Shown piece after piece: positions 53,462-62,753 of a DNA stretch of 64,000 nt (positions are counted from its first letter, which is position 1; the number at the start of each line of letters is the position of its first letter). This DNA is from an uncultured SAR116 cluster alpha proteobacterium (lineage in GTDB: Bacteria > Pseudomonadota > Alphaproteobacteria > Puniceispirillales > Marisalimonadaceae): the NCBI GenBank assembly GCA_902625215.1, contig CACOAO010000003.1, positions 62,001 to 126,000 of the forward strand, in the 5' to 3' direction. A program made the position numbers and the translations under genes. The notes under the pieces are model-generated. The model was not told where the DNA came from. It saw only the letters and a program-made list of their open reading frames with translations, and ran no database searches.

Positions 53462-54319
53462 TTATAACTTTGGTGCCGCAATCACTGGGTTTTTTAATAT
53501 TCCTAATAACCCAATATCAACTTCAACAATATCTCCTGGGACCATATATACAGGTGGATTCCTTTTATCTCCAACACCACCTGGAGTGCCGGTTACAATT
53601 ACGTCTCCAGTTGACAACGCTGTAAATTCTGAAATGTAACTTATTAATCTTGGTATTGGAAAAATAAGGTCTGACAATGTAGCTTTCTGCATTACATTTC
53701 CATTTAGTCTTAATTCAATCGGTAACTTTCTATAATCACCTACTTCGCTAGGAGTAACTAAATAAGGACCAAATCCACCAGTACCAGGAAAATTTTTTCC
53801 AGGAGTAAATTGAGAAGTATGTCTTTGATAATTTCTTACGCTACCATCATTATAACAAGAATAACCAGCTATATGATTTAATGCATCTTCTTCGGAAATA
53901 AATCTGCCACCTTTACCTATAATAATAGCCATTTCAGCTTCATAATCAAAACGATCAGATTTGTCTGGTTTTATCAAAGGTTGTAAATGAGCAACTTGAG
54001 AATCAGCAAATCTAGTAAAAATTGTGGGATTATCTACATCAGGTCTTCCAGTTTCTTTTTTGTGTTCCAAATAATTTAAGCCAATACACATAATTTTTTC
54101 TGGATTTGGAATTACAGGTAAGAAAGTAATGTCTGATAAAGATAGATCTTCAGTTTTTCCTACTATGTATTCTTCAGCATCATTTTCCATATTAAAGGTG
54201 ATTAAATCTTTTACTGTATTTATCTCGGGATCAAGCTTTCCAGTTAAATCGACAATACCTTCATTGACAACTGCTCCAAATCCCGATTTTCCTAACCTTG
54301 TAAAACTTAATAATTTCAT
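53462..54319 (-). CDS. Fumarylacetoacetate hydrolase-family protein
   Basis: This 285-residue enzyme acts on oxo-acids (acylpyruvate hydrolase, oxaloacetate decarboxylase or HpaG/MhpD-like hydratase type). The metal site is seen in the FDYEAEMAIIIGKGG loop and EKIMCIGLNYLEHKKETG, with further family elements VTPSEVGDYRKLPIELRLNG and DVIVTGTPGGVG. It is the last gene of the extradiol cluster but for the DUF445 gene, and would process a ring-cleavage product. Confidence 0.92.
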   Translation of the reverse strand: MKLLSFTRLGKSGFGAVVNEGIVDLTGKLDPEINTVKDLITFNMENDAEEYIVGKTEDLSLSDITFLPVIPNPEKIMCIGLNYLEHKKETGRPDVDNPTIFTRFADSQVAHLQPLIKPDKSDRFDYEAEMAIIIGKGGRFISEEDALNHIAGYSCYNDGSVRNYQRHTSQFTPGKNFPGTGGFGPYLVTPSEVGDYRKLPIELRLNGNVMQKATLSDLIFPIPRLISYISEFTALSTGDVIVTGTPGGVGDKRNPPVYMVPGDIVEVDIGLLGILKNPVIAAPKL

Positions 54320-54334
54320 ATTATTTTCCTCTTC

Positions 54335-55177
54335 TTAAGATCTCATAATCGCATTTCCCCACAAATTCAGGGTTTTTTCTTCTTGAGGCCAATTTTTTGG
54401 CGGTCGACCATTTACCGTTTCTAATTCAGCTGATATTTCTATCCAATTTCCATCAATATCTTCAATAAATACGAATAAATTATTTCCTGGACCATGTCTA
54501 CCAGGACCCCACATCAACTTTACATTATTTTGAGCAAAATGATCACACCATATTTTTATATTATTCCATTCACCAGTTTCATAGGAGTGATGATCTATGC
54601 CATTTTGTGAAGACTTAAAACAAGCAATTGTATGATGTTCGTGATTAGACGTCATGAAACAAGTGGTAAGTTCACCGTTACTTTTTACTACTCTGTCAGA
54701 CACTTGAAACCCAAGTTTTTTATGATAGAAGTTTTGAAACTTCTCAACGTCTTTAGATGCAAAAGTTAGATGCTGTAAAGGTGCATAAATACCTTTTGTA
54801 ACAAAAGTATTTTCTTTTTTTGAAACACCAAAACAAATCATATTATTATCAGGATCATGTAGTGAGAAGGAGCCCGATTGATAAAATTCTGAAACAAAAT
54901 GATTAATTTCACATTTGTTTAGTTTTAAAAATTCTTTATACCTTTCTAAATTTTCTTTGTTTTTGCAAACCATTCCGGCATAGACCAATGACTTGTTTTT
55001 TCCTTTTGAAATTACAATTTTTCGATCAGGGCCTTCACACAAAAATTTTTGCTTTGTAACCTTGTTTATTTTCATTTCCATAACTTTAGAATAAAATTCA
55101 GCAAGCCTTTGCGGATCAATACTTTTGATCTCAAGGTGGTGTAAACATATATTGGCCTGGACTGCATTTAGTGCCAT
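54335..55177 (-). CDS. VOC-superfamily extradiol dioxygenase-like protein
   Basis: This 280-residue protein has two VOC modules (about 10-118 and 132-255). The second module retains the extradiol residues: H136 (LQHLTF), H181/H182 (HEHHTIACF), H196/H197 (DHHSYETGEW), H228 (GPGRHGPG) and E247 (GNWIEISAE). This fits a type I Fe(II) ring-cleaving enzyme. Its product would pass to the FAH enzyme downstream (15 bp). The start is ATG. Confidence 0.88.
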   Translation of the reverse strand: MALNAVQANICLHHLEIKSIDPQRLAEFYSKVMEMKINKVTKQKFLCEGPDRKIVISKGKNKSLVYAGMVCKNKENLERYKEFLKLNKCEINHFVSEFYQSGSFSLHDPDNNMICFGVSKKENTFVTKGIYAPLQHLTFASKDVEKFQNFYHKKLGFQVSDRVVKSNGELTTCFMTSNHEHHTIACFKSSQNGIDHHSYETGEWNNIKIWCDHFAQNNVKLMWGPGRHGPGNNLFVFIEDIDGNWIEISAELETVNGRPPKNWPQEEKTLNLWGNAIMRS

Positions 55178-55192
55178 TTTATTAACCCACTT

Positions 55193-55966
55193 TTAATTGA
55201 GTTTATTATGATAATTTTGAATATCATTAAAAATCTCATTGATGTATTTTTCTACTAATAAACCATAACTTGTTAGATTTGCGTAAATTAAAGGTTTATG
55301 CTCTAAAAGAAAATCACTTGAATTAAATATTGAACTTAAAGATGCCTCAATACCTAATTTCTTATTACTAATTGATACTGCAAACCCAGTTAGTCCTTTA
55401 TCTACTTGGCCTTGTGTAAAACAATATCCTTTTTTTCTATCTTTTTTTAAACCTTCTAAAAAATTAATTTTTTCATCTTCTGAATAAAAATTTTCTAAGT
55501 TTATTAATTCATCTAAACGTCTACCAGTAATTTGCATTATTATTGCCCTAGAGGTTGCCCCATACATCAAAGGCATTAATTTTCCTTTTTGGTAACTAGT
55601 ATTATTCTTGAAAAAAGGACTTTTATAATCAGCAACACACATAACTTTATTACCATAAAGCCTTGCCAAAACATTAATACTTACGATAGGATTTTCATTT
55701 GCAAGCTTTTCAAGAAATGGTTGTCCTGCTCTAACTAATGGATCGGACAAATTAATTGTTCTATTATATTTAATAAATGCAGGCCCTAACCTAAAATATG
55801 ATCCTGCAGCACTTTCAAGAAATTCTGCTATAACCATTTCACGAACAATTCTATAAATAGTGCTAGATGGGGTTTTAAGTTCATTGGAAATTTCTGAAAC
55901 TGTCCAAGAACTTCTATCTTCGGAAAACAAATCTAAAATTTTTTTATATCTTTGGAACCCCGACAT
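55193..55966 (-). CDS. IclR-family transcriptional regulator
   Basis: This 257-residue protein has an N-terminal winged helix (about 5-65: ILDLFSEDRSSWTVSEISNE, TPSSTIYRIVREM recognition helix) and a C-terminal effector domain (about 80-250). The body has FTQGQVDKGLTGFAVSIS and LMYGATSRAIIMQI. It lies inside the extradiol operon and is the likely local regulator. A 17-bp palindrome at 58487-58503 is a candidate site. Confidence 0.9.
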   Translation of the reverse strand: MSGFQRYKKILDLFSEDRSSWTVSEISNELKTPSSTIYRIVREMVIAEFLESAAGSYFRLGPAFIKYNRTINLSDPLVRAGQPFLEKLANENPIVSINVLARLYGNKVMCVADYKSPFFKNNTSYQKGKLMPLMYGATSRAIIMQITGRRLDELINLENFYSEDEKINFLEGLKKDRKKGYCFTQGQVDKGLTGFAVSISNKKLGIEASLSSIFNSSDFLLEHKPLIYANLTSYGLLVEKYINEIFNDIQNYHNKLN

Positions 55967-55976
55967 CTTTGACCTG

Positions 55977-57446
55977 TTAAATATAAGTTTCTTTAAGATA
56001 TGACTCAGAAAATTTTTCTAAATTATTTTTATCTGAACTCCCAAAAATAAATCTGTCTGGTCTAATTATTAAACTACTTGTATTAAAATATTTTAAAACA
56101 TTTTCTATCTCTGGTATTTTAGAAACATTATATGCTTTGATTTTTAATTGCTTCTGATTTATTTTCTTATTTGTTATCAAAATTGAGTTACAAGAAAACA
56201 AACTGTCAAAATCTTTGTTAATGCCTATCTTGAGTGAAGGAAAAATTTTTCCTCTATTCTTGTCTTTTATATCACCCAACCCTTTGCCAAGAGCAGGTTT
56301 AATAGAATTCATCTTTATTGTACCATCTTGCTGTACATAAACTGTATCTGATACTTTTGTTCCACCTATGGAATTTAACAATTCGCCCATTTTCATTGCA
56401 GTATTTATATAATCTCTTACATTCGAAGATCTCTCACTTTGATAGCTGTCAAGCAATCTTTCATTATGTCCATTTTTACAGCATATATTAATTTTCCAAG
56501 CTAAATTGGAAGCATCTCTTATTCCAGCACACATACCCTGTCCCATAAATGGTGGGGTTAGATGAGCAGAGTCTCCAACAAGAAACGAACGACCTTTTCT
56601 CCATTTTTTTGCAATTGCAGATTGAAATGTGTAAACAGTTTTCCTTTCAATCTCTACTTCATGTGGTAATACCCATTGACTTAAAAAACTCCAAAAAGTT
56701 TTGTCTTCAAAAAATTTTTCTGCGCTTTCATTTTCTTTTAAGGCTATTTCCCACCTCCTTCTTTTACCTACATTTCGACAATATGTTGCAGGTCTTACTG
56801 AGTTGCAGTATTGTATGGTTCTATCTGGTAAGTTTATTTTTTTTGTTTTCAAAATTAAATCAATTACTGCCCAACGTTGTTCAAAGCCCAAATGCTCCAT
56901 TTCTGTTTTTATTTCGTTTCTGATAAATGAATTAGCACCGTCACAACCAACAATGTATTTTGATTTTACTGAAAAAATCTCTTCAGTCTTTAAGTCTTTG
57001 TAGTGAACTACAGAAAAATTTTTTTTATTTATTATCTTAAATACTTCAGAATTTTGTAATGTGACAACTGTTTTGAATATTTTTAATCTTTGACGAATAC
57101 TTCTCTCTAGGTCAGGTTGATGGAAGCGATAACTTGGGTACCAACCATTTTCGGTTATTACTTTTGGCCTTGGCCAATCTAAAATTAAGTTATCATTTTC
57201 ATCTAAAAACTTTGTTCCCTTATTAATAATTAATTTTTTTGCTATAGTTTTTGTAATTCCAATAGTTTGAAAAATCCTCATAACTTCATCATCAAAATGG
57301 ACAGCTCGTGGCAAATTATATATTCCAGACTCTCTTTCTAAGATAAGTACGGATAAGTTGTTCATAGCAAGCAAATTAGCTAAAGTTCCTCCTGTTGGCC
57401 CTAGACCAACGATTACAACATCAAAATCAAAATCTTTATTTGTCAT
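55977..57446 (-). CDS. FAD-dependent aromatic monooxygenase (MhpA-like)
   Basis: This 489-residue hydroxylase is similar to 3-(3-hydroxyphenyl)propionate hydroxylase. The FAD motifs are VVIVGLGPTGGTLANLLA (10-27), CDGANS (168-173) and GDSAHLTPPFMGQGMCAGIR (291-310). The C-terminal part is short (after about 410). The 5' end overlaps the extradiol dioxygenase gene by 11 bases, so the hydroxylation and ring-cleavage steps are translationally coupled. The substrate is not proven by these motifs. Confidence 0.92.
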   Translation of the reverse strand: MTNKDFDFDVVIVGLGPTGGTLANLLAMNNLSVLILERESGIYNLPRAVHFDDEVMRIFQTIGITKTIAKKLIINKGTKFLDENDNLILDWPRPKVITENGWYPSYRFHQPDLERSIRQRLKIFKTVVTLQNSEVFKIINKKNFSVVHYKDLKTEEIFSVKSKYIVGCDGANSFIRNEIKTEMEHLGFEQRWAVIDLILKTKKINLPDRTIQYCNSVRPATYCRNVGKRRRWEIALKENESAEKFFEDKTFWSFLSQWVLPHEVEIERKTVYTFQSAIAKKWRKGRSFLVGDSAHLTPPFMGQGMCAGIRDASNLAWKINICCKNGHNERLLDSYQSERSSNVRDYINTAMKMGELLNSIGGTKVSDTVYVQQDGTIKMNSIKPALGKGLGDIKDKNRGKIFPSLKIGINKDFDSLFSCNSILITNKKINQKQLKIKAYNVSKIPEIENVLKYFNTSSLIIRPDRFIFGSSDKNNLEKFSESYLKETYI

Positions 57447-58413
57447 TTTTTATTATATTTTGATATAACCATGGACAATCAATTATCATTGGAGATCTGT
57501 TACCTTCCTGAGCAGTTTCTATACGTTTTTTTCTAAACTTTAATCTTTCATCATCTGGCAAGTATAATCTTTCATGCCCCCAAAAACTTGGTCCTAAATT
57601 TGTTTCGTGAGGAACCCATGTGTTTGGGTCAATGATCCGACCACCCCAACCATTTTCAATAAAAAAACCAGATGGTGTATGTGCATAAAATGAAGTCATG
57701 TAATCATTTGTATGACGACCTAATGTGTAGGCTATGCCGTTTTTTTTATATTGAAGTAAATCATAACCTTGACCAACATCATCCAAATTTTGATATTCTA
57801 CCATAAAGTGATGAAAACCTTGTTTTCCAGTCCCAATCAATGCAAAACTATGATGTCTTCCATTTACGTGAAAGAAACATAAGGGGATTGGATCAAAGCT
57901 ATAATCACTTACATTAAAAGCTAAAATATCTCTATAAAAGGGAATAAAATCATCAATATTAGAAACGTGCAAAACTGCATGTCCTAAACCACAGATACCT
58001 GTTTTAAAACCAGAAATTGGTCTACCCGGAACAAATGAACTAGTGTCGAGTTCCGGCCTATAAACGAGTTCAATTCTATTACCCCCAGGATCGTCAAAAT
58101 ATATTAACTCATCAACAAATCTCATATCAGTATGGTTTTTATTACCAAAATTAACAGCTACTCCAACATGATCTAATTTTTTTGCATACGTTTGAAGATC
58201 TGATTTATCTTCAACTTCCCATCCGAGAAATGCTAGTTTATCACCTGGCTCTCCAGATATGGTAAATCTTTGTTTTTGGTCATCCATACGAAAATAAAGA
58301 GACTTTTTAGAATAATCCATTTTTTGCATACCAAGATTTTTTGTAGCAAACTTTTCCCAGTCCTCAATTTTGTCCGAGTTGACCCCAATATAACTCAAAG
58401 CATTTATAGGCAT
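57436..58413 (-). CDS. Type I extradiol ring-cleavage dioxygenase
   Basis: This 325-residue Fe(II) enzyme is of the 2,3-dihydroxybiphenyl 1,2-dioxygenase type. All residues of the BphC site are conserved: ligands H145 (GLGHAVLHV), H202 (FHHFMVEY) and E253 (FFIENGWGG); acid/base H188 (GRHHSF), H234 (LGRHTND) and Y243. It is the first gene of the operon followed by the MhpA-like hydroxylase. Divergent to it, 196 bp away, is a TRAP dctP gene. Confidence 0.93.
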   Translation of the reverse strand: MPINALSYIGVNSDKIEDWEKFATKNLGMQKMDYSKKSLYFRMDDQKQRFTISGEPGDKLAFLGWEVEDKSDLQTYAKKLDHVGVAVNFGNKNHTDMRFVDELIYFDDPGGNRIELVYRPELDTSSFVPGRPISGFKTGICGLGHAVLHVSNIDDFIPFYRDILAFNVSDYSFDPIPLCFFHVNGRHHSFALIGTGKQGFHHFMVEYQNLDDVGQGYDLLQYKKNGIAYTLGRHTNDYMTSFYAHTPSGFFIENGWGGRIIDPNTWVPHETNLGPSFWGHERLYLPDDERLKFRKKRIETAQEGNRSPMIIDCPWLYQNIIKNDK

Positions 58414-58486
58414 AAAATTAATCCTCAGTTAAATATTTTAACATTATATATTATTTTAATAAAAAATTAAACTATTTATCTGTAAT

Positions 58487-58503
58487 TTATCATATAATGA
58501 TAA
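58487..58503. promoter_or_regulatory. 17-bp palindrome between the extradiol and TRAP operons
   Basis: TTATCAT-ATA-ATGATAA is a 7-3-7 perfect inverted repeat in the 196-bp divergent gap. It lies 73 bp from the dioxygenase start and 107 bp from dctP. It fits an operator for a dimeric regulator such as the nearby IclR. All bases are A/T-rich, so chance is a real alternative. Confidence 0.45.
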
Positions 58504-58609
58504 TTATGAAAATAATTTTTAAAATACAATTTGATTTATCTAAATATGTAGTTAATGATTTATTGTAAATAAAAATTTATCTTTCAAAATTTTATATGGA
58601 GAAATATTA

Positions 58610-59644
58610 ATGAACAAAATGATTGGAGTACTAGCCACTACATTAATCAGCGCTGGATTGTCATTTTCAGCATTAGCTGACAAGGTTACTTTAAAATTTC
58701 ATACTATGGTTCCTATGCCAGCAAATTCGAATGCCAAATTTGTTAAACCATGGGCTGACAAGGTTAAAAAAGAAAGTAATGGAGAAATTATTACTGAAAT
58801 GTATCCTTCAATGCAACTAGGTGGAAAACCTCCACAGCTGGCCGATCAAGCGCGTGAAGGTGTTGTTGACATTGTTTGGACTGTTGCGGGTTATACTCCT
58901 GGAAGATTTCCAAGACTATCAGTTTTTGAATTACCTTTCATGCCAACAAGCGCCAAAATAACAGCACAGGCTGTTCAGGAATTTGTAGAAACTGCAGGAG
59001 CAGAAGATCTTAAAGATTATAAGATTCTTGCAGTCCACGTTCATGCTCCAGGTATGATACATACAAAAGATACATTAATTAAATCAGTCAGTGACTTTAA
59101 AGGCCTTAAGCTGAGAGGTCCAACACGATCTGCCACAAGTTTATTAAAAAAATTAGGAGCTACACCAGTTGGGATGCCTATCCCTAAAGTTGCACCTTCT
59201 TTGTCAAAGGGCGTTATTACAGGAATGGTTGTCCCTTGGGAAATAATGCCATCTTTTAAACTTCAAGAATTAACTAAATCGCATACCAATGTAGCAGGAA
59301 ATAGAGGCCTTTATACATCTCCATTTCTATTTGTGATGAATAAGGCAAAATACGATTCATTATCACCTGCACATAAAAAAGTTATAGATAATAATTCTGG
59401 TATGTCCTTAGCTAGACAGGCAGGAGTATTATGGGACAGCTTTGAAGGACCAGCTCGTGCATTAGCTGTAAAAGCAGGTGGTGAATTCCATACTTTAACA
59501 GGAGCACCGTTAACTGAGATAAAAAAAGCAGCAGATCAAGTAATTCAAGATTGGATTAAAGATGCTAATAGCAAAGGTCTTGATGGTCAAAAACTTTACG
59601 ATACTGCAAAATCTTTAATTTCAAAATATGAAAAAATGATGTAA
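58610..59644 (+). CDS. dctP: TRAP transporter substrate-binding protein
   Basis: This is a 344-residue periplasmic receptor with a signal peptide (about 1-23, ending ALAD). The DctP body carries KLRGPTRSATSLLKKLGATP (about 165-184, the conserved carboxylate-binding arginine region) and GVVDIVWTVAGYTPGRFPRL. The family is specific for carboxylates; with the divergent ring-cleavage operon an aromatic acid is the best guess. A GGAG ribosome site lies 9 nt from the ATG. dctQ and dctM follow. Confidence 0.94.
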   Translation: MNKMIGVLATTLISAGLSFSALADKVTLKFHTMVPMPANSNAKFVKPWADKVKKESNGEIITEMYPSMQLGGKPPQLADQAREGVVDIVWTVAGYTPGRFPRLSVFELPFMPTSAKITAQAVQEFVETAGAEDLKDYKILAVHVHAPGMIHTKDTLIKSVSDFKGLKLRGPTRSATSLLKKLGATPVGMPIPKVAPSLSKGVITGMVVPWEIMPSFKLQELTKSHTNVAGNRGLYTSPFLFVMNKAKYDSLSPAHKKVIDNNSGMSLARQAGVLWDSFEGPARALAVKAGGEFHTLTGAPLTEIKKAADQVIQDWIKDANSKGLDGQKLYDTAKSLISKYEKMM

Positions 59645-59655
59645 TTGTCCTAAAC

Positions 59656-60183
59656 ATGAGCTTTGGGAAAAAAATCTTTACGTCAATACGTCCAAATAAT
59701 AAATTTGGACGTATTTTAAATTTGATCTCCAAATATTTTGCAATCTTCGGCGGCTTTATACTCTTAACAGCTGCTTTAATTAGTATTTTTTCTATTTTTG
59801 GAAGAGTAGTGTTTTCATCTCCTATTTTAGGTGATTTTGAGTTAGTTGAAATAGCTTGTGCGGTTGCAGTTGGTTCTTTTTTACCATTGTGCCATCTCAA
59901 AGAGGGCAATGTTATAGTGGATTTTATAACTGCAAAATTATCAAAAAATAAAATTAATTTGTTAGATTCTATCAGTTCCCTCATATTTGGATTAATTGCT
60001 TTGTTCTTTAGCTCTCGAATGATTTTAGGAGCAAAAGATATGTACATTTATCAAGAAGAAACTATGCTTTTAGCATTTCCTATATGGTTGCCTTTCTTAC
60101 CTGTAATTGCTTCTTTTTTTCTTCTAACAATATGCTGTTTTTACACATTTATAATAAAAATTAACCTTATAATAGGAAAATAA
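59656..60183 (+). CDS. dctQ: TRAP transporter small permease subunit
   Basis: This 175-residue protein has four helices (about 30-55, 65-85, 105-125 and 140-165), the DctQ topology. LGDFELVEIACAVAVGSFLP is the family element with the conserved acidic residues. The ATG at 59656 has no clear ribosome site. A 13-bp hairpin (59685-59715) lies within codons 10-20, so the true start may lie later (a TTG about 22 codons on). The dctM gene begins 3 bp after its stop. Confidence 0.9.
   Translation: MSFGKKIFTSIRPNNKFGRILNLISKYFAIFGGFILLTAALISIFSIFGRVVFSSPILGDFELVEIACAVAVGSFLPLCHLKEGNVIVDFITAKLSKNKINLLDSISSLIFGLIALFFSSRMILGAKDMYIYQEETMLLAFPIWLPFLPVIASFFLLTICCFYTFIIKINLIIGK
59685..59715. promoter_or_regulatory. 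Perfect hairpin at the dctP/dctQ junction
   Basis: AATACGTCCAAAT and ATTTGGACGTATT form a 13-bp perfect stem with a 5-nt loop, followed by TTAAATTTG. It begins 41 bp after the dctP stop. It could lower downstream expression or protect the dctP 3' end. Confidence 0.6.
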
Positions 60184-60186
60184 ATT

Positions 60187-61503
60187 ATGGATAAGTTTAC
60201 ACTTGGGATTATTGCTTTTCCTATATTATTTTCTATGATGGCACTAAGAATGCCAATTGGTTTAGCTATGCTAATAGTTGGCTGTTCAGGAACAATTATA
60301 ATAGCTGGATGGCTTCCAATTTTATCTCAAGCTAAAACTAGTGCGTGGCATTTATTTTCAAATTATTCTTTATCTGTCATACCTTTATTTTTATTAATGG
60401 GCAACTTTGCTGGTAAAGCTGGTATGAGTGAAGCACTTTTTAAATTTGCTGGCGCTTGCCTTAGTCACAAAAAAGGCGGAGTCGCAATGGCAGCAATTGG
60501 TGCTTGTGCAGGATTTGGAGCTATTTGTGGTTCATCACTGGCAACAGCGGCCACTATGGGTAAAGTTGCTTTGCCTGAATTAAGAAGACTTGGCTACTCT
60601 GGTGCTTTAAGTACAGGAACTCTGGCTGCTGGAGGAACGCTAGGCATATTAATTCCACCATCAGTTATACTAATTATATACTCAATTTTGACAGAACAAA
60701 ATATTGCTAAAATGTTTTTAGCAGCCTTTGTTCCAGGTATTTTAGCAGCTCTAGGATACATACTTGCAATTGCTTTATATGTTAGGTTTGTAAAAGGTTC
60801 AGGACCAACAAAAGATAGAGTTGGTTGGAAAGAAAGGTTTTTTTTATTTAAGAATATATGGCAGATTATTCTCATTTTTTTGGTAATGATAGGCGGAATT
60901 TATTTAGGTTGGTTTACTCCAACAGAGGGAGGTGCCATTGGAGCAGGTGGAGCTGGTCTTATTGCATTTTCTAATAAAAATTTTAAGTTTAAAGACTTAG
61001 TTGATGTGATAGAGAGCACAGCAATCACTTCTGCTATGATTTTTTTAGTGCTTCTTGGTGCAGAATTTTTTAATTCTTTTATAGCATTAACTCAACTTCC
61101 AAACCAATTAGGTGAGATTGCATTAGAAAATAATCTTTCACCTTACCTAATTGTTGCATGTATTCTTGTATTATATCTGTTTTTAGGCTGCTTAATGGAT
61201 AGCCTAGCAATGATATTACTCACCATACCAGTTTTTTTTCCTTTGATAATGACATTGGATTTTGGAATGTCTGCTGAAGAAACAGCAATATGGTTTGGAA
61301 TCTTAACTCTTATTGTAGTAGAAGTTGGATTGATTACACCACCAGTTGGGTTAAATGTTTTTATTATTAATAAAATGGCTGGGGATGTTAGCATTGCTGA
61401 TACTTTTAAGGGAGTTTTACCATTTTTATTAAGTGATATGTTAAGAGTTATACTATTATTTTCATTTCCAGGGATTACTTTATTTTTATTAAAAGTATTT
61501 TAA
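60187..61503 (+). CDS. dctM: TRAP transporter large permease subunit
   Basis: This 438-residue protein has about 12-13 helices. DctM motifs include ALRMPIGLAMLIVGCSGTII near the start, GFGAICGSSLATAATMGKVA, RRLGYSGALSTGTLAAGGTL, GILIPPSVILIIYSILTEQN, and VGLITPPVGLNVFIINKMAG near the end. It provides the ion-coupled translocation step for the receptor encoded upstream. It is directly followed (1 bp) by a 77-residue gene. Confidence 0.94.
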   Translation: MDKFTLGIIAFPILFSMMALRMPIGLAMLIVGCSGTIIIAGWLPILSQAKTSAWHLFSNYSLSVIPLFLLMGNFAGKAGMSEALFKFAGACLSHKKGGVAMAAIGACAGFGAICGSSLATAATMGKVALPELRRLGYSGALSTGTLAAGGTLGILIPPSVILIIYSILTEQNIAKMFLAAFVPGILAALGYILAIALYVRFVKGSGPTKDRVGWKERFFLFKNIWQIILIFLVMIGGIYLGWFTPTEGGAIGAGGAGLIAFSNKNFKFKDLVDVIESTAITSAMIFLVLLGAEFFNSFIALTQLPNQLGEIALENNLSPYLIVACILVLYLFLGCLMDSLAMILLTIPVFFPLIMTLDFGMSAEETAIWFGILTLIVVEVGLITPPVGLNVFIINKMAGDVSIADTFKGVLPFLLSDMLRVILLFSFPGITLFLLKVF

Positions 61504-61504
61504 G

Positions 61505-61738
61505 ATGAATGAGGCTAATAAAAAATATTTATGGAAGTTAATACAACTAACTGGAGATAGTTTAATTAACAAATTACCCGACCATCCAAATCATCCTAAT
61601 GGCAGAAACCCCTATGCCCACGTTGCGCTAAAGGTAAAAAACCAATTTGGAAAAAGTTATAAAGATCTACCTGATGAAAAAATTAATGAAGTTATGACTT
61701 ATTTAAATTTCATTAAAAAAACTGATGGAACAAAATAA
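61505..61738 (+). CDS. Hypothetical 77-residue protein at the end of the TRAP operon
   Basis: The protein begins 1 bp after dctM stops, so it is translated with the transporter. It is soluble, with a histidine/proline/asparagine cluster (KLPDHPNHPNGRNPYAHVAL, about 23-42) and a C-terminal charged helix (DLPDEKINEVMTYLNFI). No family is recognised. The histidines could bind a metal, but this is speculative. Confidence 0.7.
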   Translation: MNEANKKYLWKLIQLTGDSLINKLPDHPNHPNGRNPYAHVALKVKNQFGKSYKDLPDEKINEVMTYLNFIKKTDGTK

Positions 61739-61744
61739 TAAACA

Positions 61745-62740
61745 TCATAGATAAGACCTGACCTTTAATAATAATTCTTCATTTATGGAACGATAATTAT
61801 CACCTGATCTGTTTTTATGCCTTCTTGAACCTGGTAGTCTTACTCCATCAATAGATGTTAATTTTTGAAAAAAGTTTGTACAGTGCTCTTCCCAATTTGG
61901 ATTAGATATAATTTCAGGGTTTAGGGCCATTATAAATTCTCCGCCACTTGGAGGGCCTCCGTCATTATTATCATTTTCTTGAGCTTCATAAGAAAAAACA
62001 TCTCCAGTTAAACCTGCAGAAAACAATTCAACCATCAAGGAAATAGCAGAACCCTTATAGCCCCCAAAAGGCAATAGCACTCCTTTTAAAATTTCTGTAG
62101 GATCATTTGATGGTTTTCCATTTTCGTCAAGCCCTACACCATCAGGTAATGGATGTCCATCCCTTGCAGCGATCATTACTTCGCCTTTTGCCATAGTTGC
62201 AGTTGCCATGTCAAAAACTACTGGATCTTGACCGTTTCTAGGCCAAGCCATTGAAATTGGATTAGTACCAAAAAATGCTTCTTTTGCTCCCGCTGGTGCA
62301 ACTGAGGGTTTGAATGCTGTGCAAGCAAAACCAACTAGATTTTGCTGAGCTAAATACTCTGTTTCTGGCCACAAAGCTGCAAAATGATAACAACCTTTTA
62401 TGCTTAATACTGCCACACCATTTGTTTTTGCTGCATCTACAAGTTTTGGCAATGAAAATTCATGAGCAGTAGATGCAAAACCATTATCAGCGTCACATTT
62501 TAATATAACAGGTGTAATTTTTTCTAGTTTTGGAGATGCATTTCCATTAACTTTTCCTGATTTTAATGAAGCGACATATCCTGGAACCCGGAACAAACCA
62601 TGAGAACTAGATCCATCTTCTTCGGCCTTTGTAATTGTGTTGGCTAAAGCATTAGCATTTTTTTTATTACATCCTTGTTTTAAAAATACATCAGTAACTA
62701 ATTTTTTGATTTCATCTAAAGTAACTATAGAATTTGCCAT
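61745..62740 (-). CDS. Ldh-family (malate/L-lactate dehydrogenase-like) oxidoreductase
   Basis: This 331-residue NAD(P)-dependent dehydrogenase belongs to the YlbC/YiaK/DpkA family and is not the Rossmann LDH. Features are DGSSSHGLFRVPGYV (about 43-57, catalytic histidine), FGTNPISMAWPR, DMATATMAKGEV and LPFGGYKGSAISLMVELFSA. Substrates in the family include 2-oxo acids and cyclic imines. RidA copy 2 is 13 bp upstream on the same strand, so imine chemistry is plausible. Confidence 0.9.
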   Translation of the reverse strand: MANSIVTLDEIKKLVTDVFLKQGCNKKNANALANTITKAEEDGSSSHGLFRVPGYVASLKSGKVNGNASPKLEKITPVILKCDADNGFASTAHEFSLPKLVDAAKTNGVAVLSIKGCYHFAALWPETEYLAQQNLVGFACTAFKPSVAPAGAKEAFFGTNPISMAWPRNGQDPVVFDMATATMAKGEVMIAARDGHPLPDGVGLDENGKPSNDPTEILKGVLLPFGGYKGSAISLMVELFSAGLTGDVFSYEAQENDNNDGGPPSGGEFIMALNPEIISNPNWEEHCTNFFQKLTSIDGVRLPGSRRHKNRSGDNYRSINEELLLKVRSYL

Positions 62741-62753
62741 TTATATTACCTCA

